Assembly: GCF_001945445.1 (NCBI RefSeq)
Contig: NZ_MSXW01000008.1
Coordinates: forward strand, 140,174-204,173
From: Pseudomonas sp. PA27(2017)
GTDB lineage: Bacteria > Pseudomonadota > Gammaproteobacteria > Pseudomonadales > Pseudomonadaceae
Direction: 5' to 3'
DNA length: 64,000 bases
The position numbers and the translations under genes were made by a program. Shown in pieces: positions 35,136 to 44,489 of the stretch (position 1 is the stretch's first letter; each line of letters opens with the position of its first letter). The notes under the pieces are model-generated. The model made no database searches. It was not told the origin of the DNA and saw only the letters and a program-made list of their open reading frames with translations.

Positions 35136-35420
35136 ATGCCATTTGCATTGATCGCCTATGATTACCCCGATGCGCTCGAGCGCAGGCTTGCATGCCGTGA
35201 ACGCCACCTTGCTCGCCTGAAAGCACTGGCCGAGCAAGGCAAGGTGCTGGGCGGCGGCGTGCTGCTGAACGACGAAGGCAAGATGATCGGCTCCAACGTG
35301 CACCTGGATTTCGAGCGACGCGGAGATTTGGATCGATGGTTGGAGGATGAGCCGTACGTGTTGGAGCGAGTTTGGGAACGGATCGAAATACGCGAGATCA
35401 AGCTGCTCAATCTGCGCTAG
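35136..35420 (+). CDS. YciI-family protein
   Basis: A 94-residue protein of the dimeric alpha+beta barrel fold. The start ALIAYDYPDALERRLACRERHLARLKAL carries the family's His-Asp region, followed by GKVLGGGVLLNDEGKMIGS. YciI proteins resemble muconolactone isomerase; a few have enzymatic roles in aromatic breakdown, such as dehydrochlorinase activity. Ribosome-binding site AAAGGA lies seven bases before ATG 35136. It is the last gene of the operon, which supports a role in the same pathway, perhaps on a lactone or dienoate intermediate. That is inference. Confidence 0.85.
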   Translation: MPFALIAYDYPDALERRLACRERHLARLKALAEQGKVLGGGVLLNDEGKMIGSNVHLDFERRGDLDRWLEDEPYVLERVWERIEIREIKLLNLR

Positions 35421-35564
35421 GAGAAAAAGGGCTGAGTTCAACCGCTACGGCATGAGCAAGGGTGTCGTGACGTATCTGCCCTCTCACGATGTCCAGCCAG
35501 GTACTGAAATCGCCTGGGCAGCCGATTGCAGGGAGGCAATCAACCGAAGCGTGAAGCGGGCCCA

Positions 35565-35668
35565 CTAGAAGACGTATCTCGTGCTGAACATCACGTTGCA
35601 TGGTTCACCGTAATAGCCGGTGAAAAAGGTCGGGGCCGGAGAGCTGAAGTACTGCTTGTCGAGTACGT
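35565..35668 (-). pseudogene. Relic: 3' end of a TonB-dependent receptor gene
   Basis: Leftward translation to a TAG at 35565-35567 gives NVLDKQYFSSPAPTFFTGYY then GEPCNVMFSTRYVF. This is nearly identical to the last 34 residues of the intact receptor at 41035-43458 (VFDKQYFSSLDPTFF, then GEPRNVMISTRYAF). Over about 105 bases I count about 12 differences (about 88% identity). Homology starts exactly at the stop codon and ends abruptly near 35668. The relic and the intact 3' end lie in the same orientation, bracketing the tricarballylate cluster. The rest of 35421-35844 has no supported gene. Confidence 0.9.
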
Positions 35669-35844
35669 TCCAACTACGGCTTCTAGCGAGTTGCTTTAGC
35701 TGGCTGCAGATGCTGCTTCTCCCATTGCATCGTGGATGTTTGAATGACGAGGTCAGCGTCAGTAGGGAGAGCGCGTTTCTTGTCTCGTTCCACGTCCTGC
35801 ACAAACCGTATTTCCTGCATTTCCCACAGACCGGCGGATAGGCG

Positions 35845-36780
35845 ATGGAGCTTAGACAACTGCGTTACTTTCTCAAGGTGGTCGAGCACGGCAGTCTGGG
35901 CCGTGCGGCCCTGGAGCTGAGCGTAGGAACCTCGGCCCTGAGCCAGCAGATAAGCAAGCTGGAGAACGAGCTCAGCACCCGCCTGCTGACACGCAGCAGT
36001 ACCGGTGTCTCACCTACCCCGGCTGGCATCGCCTTTCAGCACCATGCCCAACTCACCCTGCGCCAGGCGGAGAATGCCGCCCAGGCTGCCCAACGAGAGC
36101 GCATGAGCGGCTACGTAAGCGTCGGCTTCGCACCCAGCACGTCCTCAGTGCTGGCTCTGCCGCTGATTGCAGTAATGCGCCAGCGTTATCCGAACATCCA
36201 ACTTCACCTAGTGGAAATGCTTTCCGGCTATTTGAGTAGCCAGCTGCACGCACGCCAGCTGGATCTGGCGATACTTTTCCACGGTGATTCGGGTAGGCGC
36301 TGCCGCGTCAGGCCACTTCTCGACGAGAAGCTCTTCTTGATAGCAGCCCCGAACCTGCCTGGTATGCCCACCAGCGACAACGTCAAGCTCGATGAACTTG
36401 CACAGTTACCACTGGTGCTGCCGAGCGTCCAGCACGGCCTGCGCACCACCATCACCAATGCCTTCGCCCATTCGCGCTGCGAACCCACCGTGGTGATGGA
36501 CATAGATGGGCTGGCGCTTCTGATGGACGCGGTCAAGGCCGGCTATGCCGCCACCATTCAGCCAGGCTCGGTTGCCGCCAGGGCTCGCGAGCAAGGGCTG
36601 CACGTCGTGCAGATCAGCGATGCTCACGCAGGCCGGCGCAACCTGCTGGTGTCCCTCCCCGACGACGAGCTGTCACCCGCTGCACTGGCCGCACGCGTAG
36701 CGATTCTAGATACCACTCGCGAGCTGGTCGGCAGTGCTCGCTGGCCCGGCGCCCAGTTGCTGGATGAGCATGGCGCCTGA
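35845..36780 (+). CDS. LysR-family regulator (TcuR-like)
   Basis: A 311-residue LysR protein. The winged helix is at residues 1-60 (LRQLRYFLKVVEHGSLGRAALELSVGTSALSQQISKLENELS); the effector domain starts around residue 90 (VSVGFAPSTSSVLALPL). LysR proteins of this subgroup (Nac/Cbl-like N-terminus) sit beside tcuAB genes as TcuR, the activator of tricarballylate use. It is transcribed in the same direction as tcuA with a 136-bp spacer, not divergently. The ligand would be tricarballylate or a related tricarboxylate, by context. Confidence 0.8.
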   Translation: MELRQLRYFLKVVEHGSLGRAALELSVGTSALSQQISKLENELSTRLLTRSSTGVSPTPAGIAFQHHAQLTLRQAENAAQAAQRERMSGYVSVGFAPSTSSVLALPLIAVMRQRYPNIQLHLVEMLSGYLSSQLHARQLDLAILFHGDSGRRCRVRPLLDEKLFLIAAPNLPGMPTSDNVKLDELAQLPLVLPSVQHGLRTTITNAFAHSRCEPTVVMDIDGLALLMDAVKAGYAATIQPGSVAARAREQGLHVVQISDAHAGRRNLLVSLPDDELSPAALAARVAILDTTRELVGSARWPGAQLLDEHGA

Positions 36781-36916
36781 CCTCGGAGTGGGTGTTTAGA
36801 AATACTGAACACCCCACGCCATTCCTGGCCTTTCGAGCCACCACGCGCCCTCCTAAAGTCCCTCGCCAGACGGGGAGCCCTATCGTGTAGCGCTCCTCTG
36901 CCAACGAGGAGACACG

Positions 36917-38371
36917 ATGATCGATGTTCTGGTTATAGGCGGTGGCAACGCCGCACTATGTGCCGCGCTGATGGCCCGAGAGGCCGGGGCCAGCGTACTG
37001 CTGCTGGAAGGCGCCCCACGCACCTGGCGTGGCGGCAATTCGCAGCACACCCGCAACCTGCGCTGCATGCACGAGGCCCCTCAGGATGTTCTGGTCGATG
37101 CCTATCCTGAAGAAGAATTCTGGCAAGACCTGCTCAAAGTCACCGGTGGGCAGACCGACGAGCACCTGGCGCGCTTGGTCATCCGAGCCTCGTCCAACTG
37201 CCGCGACTGGATGCGCAGCCACGGCGTGCACTTCCAACCCCCCCTGTCCGGCGCCTTGCACGTGGCACGCACCAACGCCTTCTTCATGGGCGGCGGCAAG
37301 GCGCTGGTCAATGCTTACTACCGCAGTGCTGAGCGCCTGGGTGTCGAGATCCGCTACGACACACCCGTCGACGACATCGAACTGGACGGTGATCGCTTCG
37401 TCGCCGCGCACATCAGCGCGCGGGAAGTCGATGGCAAGCAGTATCCAGCCGAGCGCATAGCAGCGCGCACCTGCGTGCTGGCAGCCGGCGGCTTCGAGTC
37501 CAATCGCGAATGGTTGCGCGAAGCCTGGGGCGTCAACGAACGCGGCGAGTGGCCAGCGGACAACTTCCTGATTCGCGGCACCCGCTTCAACAACGGCGTA
37601 CTGCTGCGCAAGCTGATCGATGCCGGTGCCGAGACCATCGGCGATCCGACACAGGCTCACATGGTGGCCATCGACGCTCGTGCGCCGCTCTATGATGGCG
37701 GCATCTGCACCCGTATCGACTGCGTATCGCTCGGCGTAGTGGTCAACTGCGAGGGTGAACGTTTTTACGACGAAGGCGAGGACTTCTGGCCCAAGCGCTA
37801 CGCCATCTGGGGTCGGCTGGTCGCCCAACAACCTCGCCAGGTGGGGTTTTCGATCATCGATCAGAAGGCCATCGGGCGTTTCATGCCACCGGTTTTCCCC
37901 GGCACCACGGCCAACAGCCTAGAAGAACTCGCCAGCAAACTCGGTCTGCCGGCCGAGGCCTTCGTGAAGACCTTGCATGCCTACAACAGCGCCTGCGTGG
38001 GTAACGACTTCGACCATACCCGCCTCGACGGTTGCCGCACCGAAGGCGTTACGCCGGCCAAGACTAACTGGGCACGCCCCATCGATACCCCACCCTTCTA
38101 CGGATACCCGCTCAAGCCAGGGGTGACCTTCACCTACCTAGGCCTGAAGACCGACGACACCGCCGCCGTGCACTTCGCTGGCAAGCCAAGCGCGAACCTG
38201 TTCGTCGCCGGAGAAATGATGGCGGGCAATGTCCTCGGCAAGGGCTACACGGCGGGCGTCGGCATGTCCATCGGCACTGCTTTCGGCCGTATCGCAGGAA
38301 GCCAGGCTGCCGCGGCAGCCGGTCATCGCCGCCATACAACAAGCGACGGAGAATCCCGTGCAATCGCCTGA
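36917..38371 (+). CDS. tcuA: Tricarballylate dehydrogenase TcuA (FAD-dependent)
   Basis: A 484-residue flavoprotein of the fumarate-reductase/succinate-dehydrogenase family. FAD loop [20 protein letters not shown] at residues 5-24. Other family segments: [22 protein letters not shown] [14 protein letters not shown], and near the end [20 protein letters not shown] and [15 protein letters not shown]. TcuA oxidises tricarballylate to cis-aconitate; TcuB reoxidises its FADH2. Its 3' end overlaps tcuB by 14 bases. Compared with Salmonella TcuA, the length and motif order are as expected. This gives entry of tricarballylate, a citrate analogue, into the TCA cycle. Confidence 0.9.
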   Translation: MIDVLVIGGGNAALCAALMAREAGASVLLLEGAPRTWRGGNSQHTRNLRCMHEAPQDVLVDAYPEEEFWQDLLKVTGGQTDEHLARLVIRASSNCRDWMRSHGVHFQPPLSGALHVARTNAFFMGGGKALVNAYYRSAERLGVEIRYDTPVDDIELDGDRFVAAHISAREVDGKQYPAERIAARTCVLAAGGFESNREWLREAWGVNERGEWPADNFLIRGTRFNNGVLLRKLIDAGAETIGDPTQAHMVAIDARAPLYDGGICTRIDCVSLGVVVNCEGERFYDEGEDFWPKRYAIWGRLVAQQPRQVGFSIIDQKAIGRFMPPVFPGTTANSLEELASKLGLPAEAFVKTLHAYNSACVGNDFDHTRLDGCRTEGVTPAKTNWARPIDTPPFYGYPLKPGVTFTYLGLKTDDTAAVHFAGKPSANLFVAGEMMAGNVLGKGYTAGVGMSIGTAFGRIAGSQAAAAAGHRRHTTSDGESRAIA

Positions 38372-39542
38372 GATCATACAAATCGCCTCTCCAAGCAAGA
38401 ACGCGGAGCAGCAAAACCTGATTCCCCTGCTTAACGTCCACGAAGCCGAAGTCGACCGGCAGATGCACATCTGTAACGCATGCCGTTACTGCGAAGGTTT
38501 CTGCGCCGTGTTCCCGGCCATGACCCGTCGACTGGATTTCGCCAAGGCCGACGTCCATTACCTGGCCAACCTCTGCCACAACTGCGGCGCCTGCCTGCAT
38601 GCGTGCCAGTACGCCGCACCGCACGAGTTCGCCGTGAACGTGCCGCAGGCCATGGCCAAGGTTCGCCTGAACACCTATGTGGAGTACGCCTGGCCAGCCA
38701 AGCTCGGCACACTATACGAACGCAACGGTTTGACACTGTCGCTGGCTCTGGCAGGCTCGCTGGCGCTGTTCCTGCTACTGACCCTGCTGGTCAAGGGCAC
38801 GCTGTTTCCTGGGCCGCTGGCCGGTAACTTTTACGCGATATTCCCACACAACACCCTGGCCCTGATGTTCGGCGGCGCCTTTGGCTTCGCCATTCTCGCC
38901 CTGGCCATCGGCGTCACGCGCTTCTGGCGGGCGATCAGCCCCGCCGCCGCACAAGCGCTCGCCAGTGGAGCCGCCATTGCGGAAGCCTCCGGTGCGGTGC
39001 TCAAGCTCAAGTACCTCGACGGTGGCCATGGCGAGGGCTGCAACAACGAAAGCGACCGCTTCACCCTCTGGCGCCGCCGATTCCACCACTTCACCTTCTA
39101 CGGCTTCATGCTGTGCCTGGCCTCCACCAGCGTGGCCACGCTTTATCACTACCTGCTAGGCCTGCAGGCGCCCTATCCACTGCTCAGTCTGCCGGTGGTG
39201 CTCGGCACGCTGGGCGGTATCGGCCTGCTGATCGGACCTGCCGGGCTGCTGTGGCTCAACTATCGCCGTGACCCGGAGCACGGTGACCGCGCCCAGGCGC
39301 CCATGGATCGCGGCTTCATCGTGCTGCTGTTTCTGATCAGCCTGACTGGCCTGGCCTTGCTGGCCTGGCGCGATACCGGTGCGATGGCCCTGCTGCTGGC
39401 GATCCACCTGGGCATGGTGATGGCGTTCTTCCTGACCATGCCGTATGGCAAGTTCGCACACGGCATCTTCCGTAGCGCGGCGCTGCTCAAGCATGCGATC
39501 GAGAAGCGCCAGCCGGACAACCTCAAGCTCGGCAGCGACTGA
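38358..39542 (+). CDS. tcuB: Tricarballylate utilisation protein TcuB (iron-sulfur membrane electron carrier)
   Basis: A 394-residue membrane protein. Two cysteine clusters near the N-terminus, [17 protein letters not shown] (about residues 36-52) and [19 protein letters not shown] (about 76-94), ligate Fe-S clusters. About six membrane segments follow (first at about residues 130-150) and probably carry haem. TcuB accepts electrons from TcuA FADH2 and passes them to the quinone pool. Start is GTG 38358 with GGAG five bases upstream, inside the tcuA 3' end; a long upstream ATG frame would run through tcuA and lacks a ribosome-binding site. Confidence 0.9.
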   Translation: MQSPEIIQIASPSKNAEQQNLIPLLNVHEAEVDRQMHICNACRYCEGFCAVFPAMTRRLDFAKADVHYLANLCHNCGACLHACQYAAPHEFAVNVPQAMAKVRLNTYVEYAWPAKLGTLYERNGLTLSLALAGSLALFLLLTLLVKGTLFPGPLAGNFYAIFPHNTLALMFGGAFGFAILALAIGVTRFWRAISPAAAQALASGAAIAEASGAVLKLKYLDGGHGEGCNNESDRFTLWRRRFHHFTFYGFMLCLASTSVATLYHYLLGLQAPYPLLSLPVVLGTLGGIGLLIGPAGLLWLNYRRDPEHGDRAQAPMDRGFIVLLFLISLTGLALLAWRDTGAMALLLAIHLGMVMAFFLTMPYGKFAHGIFRSAALLKHAIEKRQPDNLKLGSD

Positions 39543-39647
39543 GCCGCTACCCCATACCGGCGGGGTGCACCGTGCATCCTACCCGTTGCCCCGACGCCGC
39601 CAGCGGTGTCACAGCCTGAACCACAATAAAACTCCACAGGAGAACAC

Positions 39648-40622
39648 ATGAAAAACCGCCTCACCTGCGCCGCGCTGCTGACCTCCGGTCTACTTGCCGT
39701 CGGCATGACGTTCGCAGAACCCAAACGCCCCGAATGCATCGCACCGGCAAAGCCCGGTGGCGGTTTCGACATCACCTGCAAGATCGCTCAAAGCGGCCTT
39801 AAAGAAAGCGGTCTACTAAAGGCGCCGATGCGAGTCACTTACATGCCTGGTGGTATCGGTGCCGTCGCCTATAACGCGGTGGTCGCGCAGCGTCCTAAGG
39901 AACCAGGTGTAATTACAGCGTGGTCCAGTGGCTCACTTCTGAATCTGGCGCAAGGTAAATTCGGGAGCTATGACGAAAAAGCAGTGCGCTGGCTCGCCGC
40001 TATCGGCACAGATTACGGTGCGATTATCGTACGCCAAGACTCACCTCTGAAAACTCTGGGTGATCTGATCAAGCAATTAGAGAACGCGCCGTCGGAGCTC
40101 GTCATTGGAGCAGGCGGTACCGTTGGAAGCCAGGATTGGATGCAGGCAGCTCTCATCGCACGCAGCGCTCATGTCGATCCACAGGCACTGCGCTATGTGG
40201 CCTTCGAGGGCGGAGGTGAGCCTATGACTGCATTGCTCGGAGGTCACGTACAAGCTGTCGTCAGCGGTTTTGGCGAGGCTACGGCGCAGATGAATGCGGG
40301 CAATGTGCGCATCCTCGCAGTTATGGCCGAAGAGCGACTGCCCGGGAAGCTCGCAGATATCCCCACAGCGAGGGAACAAGGCTATGACGTCGTCTGGCCT
40401 ATCGTGCGAGGGTTCTACATGGGGCCTGAGGTTAGCGATGAGGATTTCACGTGGTGGCAAGAGCGCTTCGAAACACTCCTCGAGGATCAGAGCTTCGACA
40501 AGAAGCGCGAACAGTTTGACCTGTTGCCATTTTTCAAGACCGGCGATGAGCTTGAGCAATTCGTTTATGGGCAAGTCGCTGAGTACAAGAATCTGGCTGA
40601 TGAGTTCGGCTTACTCCGTTGA
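39648..40622 (+). CDS. TctC-family tripartite tricarboxylate transporter binding protein
   Basis: A 324-residue periplasmic protein. Signal peptide at about residues 1-23 (LLAVGMTFA). Family features: PAKPGGGFDITCKIAQ near the mature N-terminus, YMPGGIGAVAYNAVVA, IGAGGTVGSQDWMQAALIA and the helix ending NAGNVRILAVMAEERL. TctC proteins capture citrate-like tricarboxylates for the TctA/TctB permease. It follows tcuB by 105 bp, so tricarballylate is the likely ligand. No tctB or tctA follows; the region after it has only a tiny membrane-like frame, and then the TonB-receptor gene begins. So the cluster lacks a visible permease. Confidence 0.88.
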   Translation: MKNRLTCAALLTSGLLAVGMTFAEPKRPECIAPAKPGGGFDITCKIAQSGLKESGLLKAPMRVTYMPGGIGAVAYNAVVAQRPKEPGVITAWSSGSLLNLAQGKFGSYDEKAVRWLAAIGTDYGAIIVRQDSPLKTLGDLIKQLENAPSELVIGAGGTVGSQDWMQAALIARSAHVDPQALRYVAFEGGGEPMTALLGGHVQAVVSGFGEATAQMNAGNVRILAVMAEERLPGKLADIPTAREQGYDVVWPIVRGFYMGPEVSDEDFTWWQERFETLLEDQSFDKKREQFDLLPFFKTGDELEQFVYGQVAEYKNLADEFGLLR

Positions 40623-41034
40623 TACTTGGAAACTCCTGGCCACACAGGCGATCGCGGTGTGCCTTCATGGTAGTGGTCTGTCTGCTACTGGGAGTGCTCG
40701 CAGTATTGCTCAGTCTGGCTAACGCTTTGCGGAGCGGCATACCGTTGCTGAAGCTTTGATGAAGTCCTGGTCTGCTAGTAGCCCAGGACAGCATCTTTTA
40801 GCCAAGTCCAATGCAAGACATCATGCGGACATCACCAGCTTGAAAGGACCATCTCCAAATAGCCCTTGATAAATCCTGACTCCACTACGCATGCGATTCA
40901 CAATCCGGTAGCAAGAAGTGGCTGGGCAGGCAACAGAGATAGCGATAACGCTCTGGAGAGCGTTTTATACGCATACGACGGAGCTGCAGGGAGCGTATGG
41001 CGCAGATTGTCTCTCCATTCGGCCCCTACGCGCT
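40623..41034 (+). other. Non-coding/relic spacer with a small membrane-like frame
   Basis: 412 bases between the TctC gene and the convergent receptor gene. A 30-codon frame at 40667-40759 (ATG to TGA) encodes MVVVCLLLGVLAVLLSLANA then LRSGIPLLKL, a single perfect-looking membrane helix. The same frame is open upstream without a start. It may be a relic of a permease (for instance the missing tricarboxylate transporter subunit) or chance. The remainder (40760-41034) shows no gene or repeat. Confidence 0.4.
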
Positions 41035-43458
41035 CTAGAAGGCGTATCTCGTACTGATCATCACGTTGCGCGGCTCACCGTAGTAGCCGGTGAAAAAGGT
41101 CGGGTCCAGGGAGCTGAAGTACTGCTTGTCGAACACGTTGTTCAGATTTGCAGAGGCGCTCAGGTTCTTGGTGATGTCGTAACGCGCCATCAGATTGAAC
41201 ACCGCATACTGCTCCTGGGTAGCCTTGCCCTCGCTGGTGGTCAGACTTACCCCACTCTGCCAGTTCACCCCTCCGCCGATGGTCCACTGCTGCAACTCAC
41301 CGGGTAGCCGATAGGTGGTCCAGAGCTTGACCAGGTTAGCCGGCGCTTCGGTTCTGATGCGCTCATGTTCGGCGTCCTTGGTGACGCTGTGGCTGTAGCT
41401 CGCACTGACATTCCAGTCGGTCAGTACCTCGCCATAGATTTCCATGTCGATACCGCGTGTCTTGGCGCCTGCTACCGCGCGGTAGGCCGACTCACGCACC
41501 GTACCCACAACCGTCTCACCGGTGGCCACGCCGAGGTTGTCCTGCTGAATCTCGTAAAGCGCTACGGCGGTGTTGACCCGGCCATCCATGAACTCGCTTT
41601 TCAGGCCAATTTCGTAGTTGTCACCTTCGCGAGGCTCGAGGGTTTTGCCGCCCTGGTCGCGAATGGACTGTGGCCGGTAGATCTTGGTGTAGCTGGCATA
41701 GACCGAGTGGATCTCGTTGAGGTCGTACACCATCCCCGCATAGGGCGTGACGAAGCCGCTTTCGCGCGTCTCGGCGGAGTTGGACGAGCGTGTATACGGC
41801 GGGTTGTAGATGGCCTTTTTCTTGTAGCTGTAGTCGCCGACGCGGGCACCGACAATCAGTGATAGGTCATCCGTGGGTTTGAAGCGCGCCACCAGGTAAG
41901 CTGCGTTCTGACGAATAGTCGTATCGTCGTTCATCAGCTTGCCTACCGAGATCGGACGATCGGTGTCGTTGTTCCACTCGTGGATGTTGGCCGGCCGCAT
42001 TTCCAAGTCATCGTCATCCGGGTCGCTGTAGTCGCGAAACTCCGACCCGCTCAAGCCGACTACCAATTCATGCTCGCGCCCCAAAAGCTGGAACGGTCCC
42101 TGAGCCATGGCATCGATACCGAGCTGACGCTGGGAGCCGTAGCCGTCCCCACCATACAGGTACGCGCCCTCGCCTGTTTCGCGATCCGGCGTGCCGCCGC
42201 TGAGCGATGCCAGGGAATAGTCACGGGTGCTGTACATGTTGTTGACGGCCACCTTCAGTGACCAGTCGTTGGCCAGGCCCTGCTCGAGCGTCGCGAAGGT
42301 ATTGAGCGTGTTCTGCTGGCGATAGCTCCACCGGGCGCCAGCGTTGGTCGAGCGTGAGAAGTCGGTTTGCCCACCGTCGCTGTAGAACAGCGGGAAGCTG
42401 GCAAATGACACGCCGCGCGGGTCGTTCTTCTGGTAGTCGAAGCCCACGGTGAGCAGTGTGCTGTCTGTAAGGTCGGCTTCCAAAATGCCGTAGTAGGTCT
42501 GTTTTTCCTGCTGATAGTGATCGATGAAACTGTTGCCCTGCTGATAGGCCACGACCGTGCGCCCGCGCAAGCGCGCATCGTCGGTCAGCGGGCCTGACAC
42601 ATCCAGCTGGGTGCGGTATGTCTCCCACGAACCAGCACCGGCGCTGATCGAGCCCTGGAAATCCGCCGTGGGCCGTTTGCGTATCAGGTTGACGCTACCA
42701 GAGGGATCGCCAGCACCAGTCATGAGCCCGGTGGCGCCCCTGACGATCTCGACCCGGTCATAGATCGAGGTGTCAATCATGCTCTGCGGGCTCGCGCTGG
42801 TTTGCACGACCAAGGTGGTGGGAATGCCATCGAGCTGGTAGCTGTCGATGGAATACCCACGCGAATAGATGTTCACCCGCTCACTGTCGATGTTCTGCAC
42901 GGAAAGACCTGGAGCCTGCTTGAGCACATCGCTCAACGTATTCAGCTGCTGATCGTCTATACGCTGGCGAGTCATCACGCTGACCGTTTGTGGCGTCTCG
43001 CGTAGCGATAGCGCCAGCTTGGTCGCGCTGTTGGTGGAAGCGGTGGTGTAGGAGCCGGTTCCTTCCGTCATGGTACCCAGGCCAGCCGCATTGATAGTGG
43101 TGGCGCCAAGCTCCATGGTCCCGGCGTTTTCCACCTTGGCCAATACGAAGCGATTTTCGCCAGCCTGTACTACGCGCAAGCCGCTGCCCTGGAGCACCTG
43201 AGCGAAACCCTGCTCCAGCTCGTAGCTGCCTTGCAGCCCTGGCGAGCGCAACCCAGCGGTATCTTCCGAGCTGAAGGTGATCATCACCCCACTCGCCGCG
43301 GCAAATTCGCTGAGCGTTGCCGCCAGGCTGCCGGCAGGAATGTCGTAGTTGAGAGGTGTTGCCCACGCCGGCGCAGCCGCGATTATCGAGCCGGCCAGAC
43401 ACAGTGCAAGGGTGGTCGGCCGGGCACTGCTGATGAAAAAGGTGGTGCGTGCTTGCAT
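41035..43458 (-). CDS. TonB-dependent siderophore receptor with signalling (STN) domain
   Basis: An 807-residue outer-membrane receptor. Signal peptide to about residue 33 (APAWA). STN domain at about residues 37-110 (DIPAGSLAATLSEFAAASG). The plug starts LRETPQTVSVMTRQRIDD and has GATGLMTGAGDPSGSVNLIRKRPT. The barrel ends in the terminal Phe, ISTRYAF. The FDKQYFSS and GYYGEPRNVM motifs match FpvA/FoxA-type siderophore receptors. Start is ATG 43458 with AGGAAC upstream. Encoded after FecR and sigma genes, it should be auto-induced by its siderophore. The last ~105 bp are duplicated at 35565-35668. Confidence 0.92.
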   Translation of the reverse strand: MQARTTFFISSARPTTLALCLAGSIIAAAPAWATPLNYDIPAGSLAATLSEFAAASGVMITFSSEDTAGLRSPGLQGSYELEQGFAQVLQGSGLRVVQAGENRFVLAKVENAGTMELGATTINAAGLGTMTEGTGSYTTASTNSATKLALSLRETPQTVSVMTRQRIDDQQLNTLSDVLKQAPGLSVQNIDSERVNIYSRGYSIDSYQLDGIPTTLVVQTSASPQSMIDTSIYDRVEIVRGATGLMTGAGDPSGSVNLIRKRPTADFQGSISAGAGSWETYRTQLDVSGPLTDDARLRGRTVVAYQQGNSFIDHYQQEKQTYYGILEADLTDSTLLTVGFDYQKNDPRGVSFASFPLFYSDGGQTDFSRSTNAGARWSYRQQNTLNTFATLEQGLANDWSLKVAVNNMYSTRDYSLASLSGGTPDRETGEGAYLYGGDGYGSQRQLGIDAMAQGPFQLLGREHELVVGLSGSEFRDYSDPDDDDLEMRPANIHEWNNDTDRPISVGKLMNDDTTIRQNAAYLVARFKPTDDLSLIVGARVGDYSYKKKAIYNPPYTRSSNSAETRESGFVTPYAGMVYDLNEIHSVYASYTKIYRPQSIRDQGGKTLEPREGDNYEIGLKSEFMDGRVNTAVALYEIQQDNLGVATGETVVGTVRESAYRAVAGAKTRGIDMEIYGEVLTDWNVSASYSHSVTKDAEHERIRTEAPANLVKLWTTYRLPGELQQWTIGGGVNWQSGVSLTTSEGKATQEQYAVFNLMARYDITKNLSASANLNNVFDKQYFSSLDPTFFTGYYGEPRNVMISTRYAF

Positions 43459-43565
43459 GGAGATGTTCCTGTCAGCGTTGGCAATGTGTGCGTCTGATGC
43501 GCACATGCAGGTAGAGCCGAAACAGGAATGAAAATCTGTTACCCCTCTTCGCAAAAAATCTCCGA

Positions 43566-44489
43566 TTACACCGCCCGAGCTTCCACCCTTACCCAGTAGC
43601 GAGTGAGACGGCGAACCCGGACGGGAAGCGAGTCCTCGAGGTTCGCTAGAGCACCTTCGGTGTCATCAAGGAGGAAGGTTCCCGAGAGCCGTAAGCCGGC
43701 AATATCCGGCGAACAGCCGAGGAAACCATGGCGATAGCGGGACAGCTCGGCCAGCAAATCGTCCAGGCGCCAATCCACTACCACCAACATGCCACGCGCC
43801 CAGGCCGAGCCTTGCTCACCGGCAGGTTTCAAAGGCCCGATGCCGACTGCGGTGAAGCTCACGGTCTGCCCCGCTTCGGCCCGCAGCACGTCGCCGGGGG
43901 CCAGTCTGGGCCTGACCTCAACCGCGTGAGCTTCGACGGCAACCCGGGTGAGATTATCGTCCTGGCGCACGGTGAAACGCGTACCCAGCGCCTCGATTTC
44001 TCCCTCACGGGTCTGCACGCTCAACGTGCGCGCATCTTTTGCGGTCTCGACCAAGATGGCGCCTTGACGCAGGATTATCAGCCGCCTGTGTGAGTCGAAT
44101 CGCACGTCGACCCGTGTACCGGTATCCAGTACCAACGAGCTGCCATCGGACAACGTAAACCGCATGCGTTGCCCGACACTCGTGCTGTAGTCGGCGCCAA
44201 GTGGTGAAACCCGATAGCCTCCCCAGCCCACGGCACCAACGCCAAGTAGTACGGCGAGCGTTTTTATAGCCGCACGCCTCTGCTGCCGAGCATTTTCAAT
44301 CGTGGTGCCGGCAAACGCCGGTGGGGCCATGCTCAGGCGTTGGCGCAACGTCTCGACACGCTCCCAGGCCTTTGCATGCAGCGGGTCAGCCCCAAGCCAT
44401 GCCTGCCACTCGGCACGTGTCTGCTCCGTGGCGGCGCTGTCATGCAGCCGTACGTACCATTCAACCGCTTCGGCGAGCACCTGTTTCAT
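43566..44489 (-). CDS. FecR-family anti-sigma regulator
   Basis: A 307-residue membrane regulator with the full FecR layout: cytoplasmic N-terminal domain (AVEWYVRLHDSAATEQTRAEWQAWL, then DPLHAKAWERVETLRQ) at residues 8-50, one membrane segment at about 78-95, and the periplasmic FecR domain (VGQRMRFTLSDGSSLVLDTGTRV, ALGTRFTVRQDD). The C-terminal part (WRLDDLLAELSRYRHGFLGC) contacts the receptor signalling domain. Start is ATG 44489, overlapping the sigma stop as ATGA; a TTG seven codons earlier lies in the sigma gene. Confidence 0.9.
   Translation of the reverse strand: MKQVLAEAVEWYVRLHDSAATEQTRAEWQAWLGADPLHAKAWERVETLRQRLSMAPPAFAGTTIENARQQRRAAIKTLAVLLGVGAVGWGGYRVSPLGADYSTSVGQRMRFTLSDGSSLVLDTGTRVDVRFDSHRRLIILRQGAILVETAKDARTLSVQTREGEIEALGTRFTVRQDDNLTRVAVEAHAVEVRPRLAPGDVLRAEAGQTVSFTAVGIGPLKPAGEQGSAWARGMLVVVDWRLDDLLAELSRYRHGFLGCSPDIAGLRLSGTFLLDDTEGALANLEDSLPVRVRRLTRYWVRVEARAV

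Noticed and set aside
38229..38357. Upstream ATG start for tcuB, adding 43 residues
   Set aside because: It lies deep in tcuA, gives a low-complexity lead and has no ribosome-binding site; GTG 38358 has GGAG and fits the family N-terminus.
40534..40794. Leftward 86-codon frame after the TctC gene
   Set aside because: It overlaps the end of tctC antisense, has no ribosome-binding site and no recognisable sequence.
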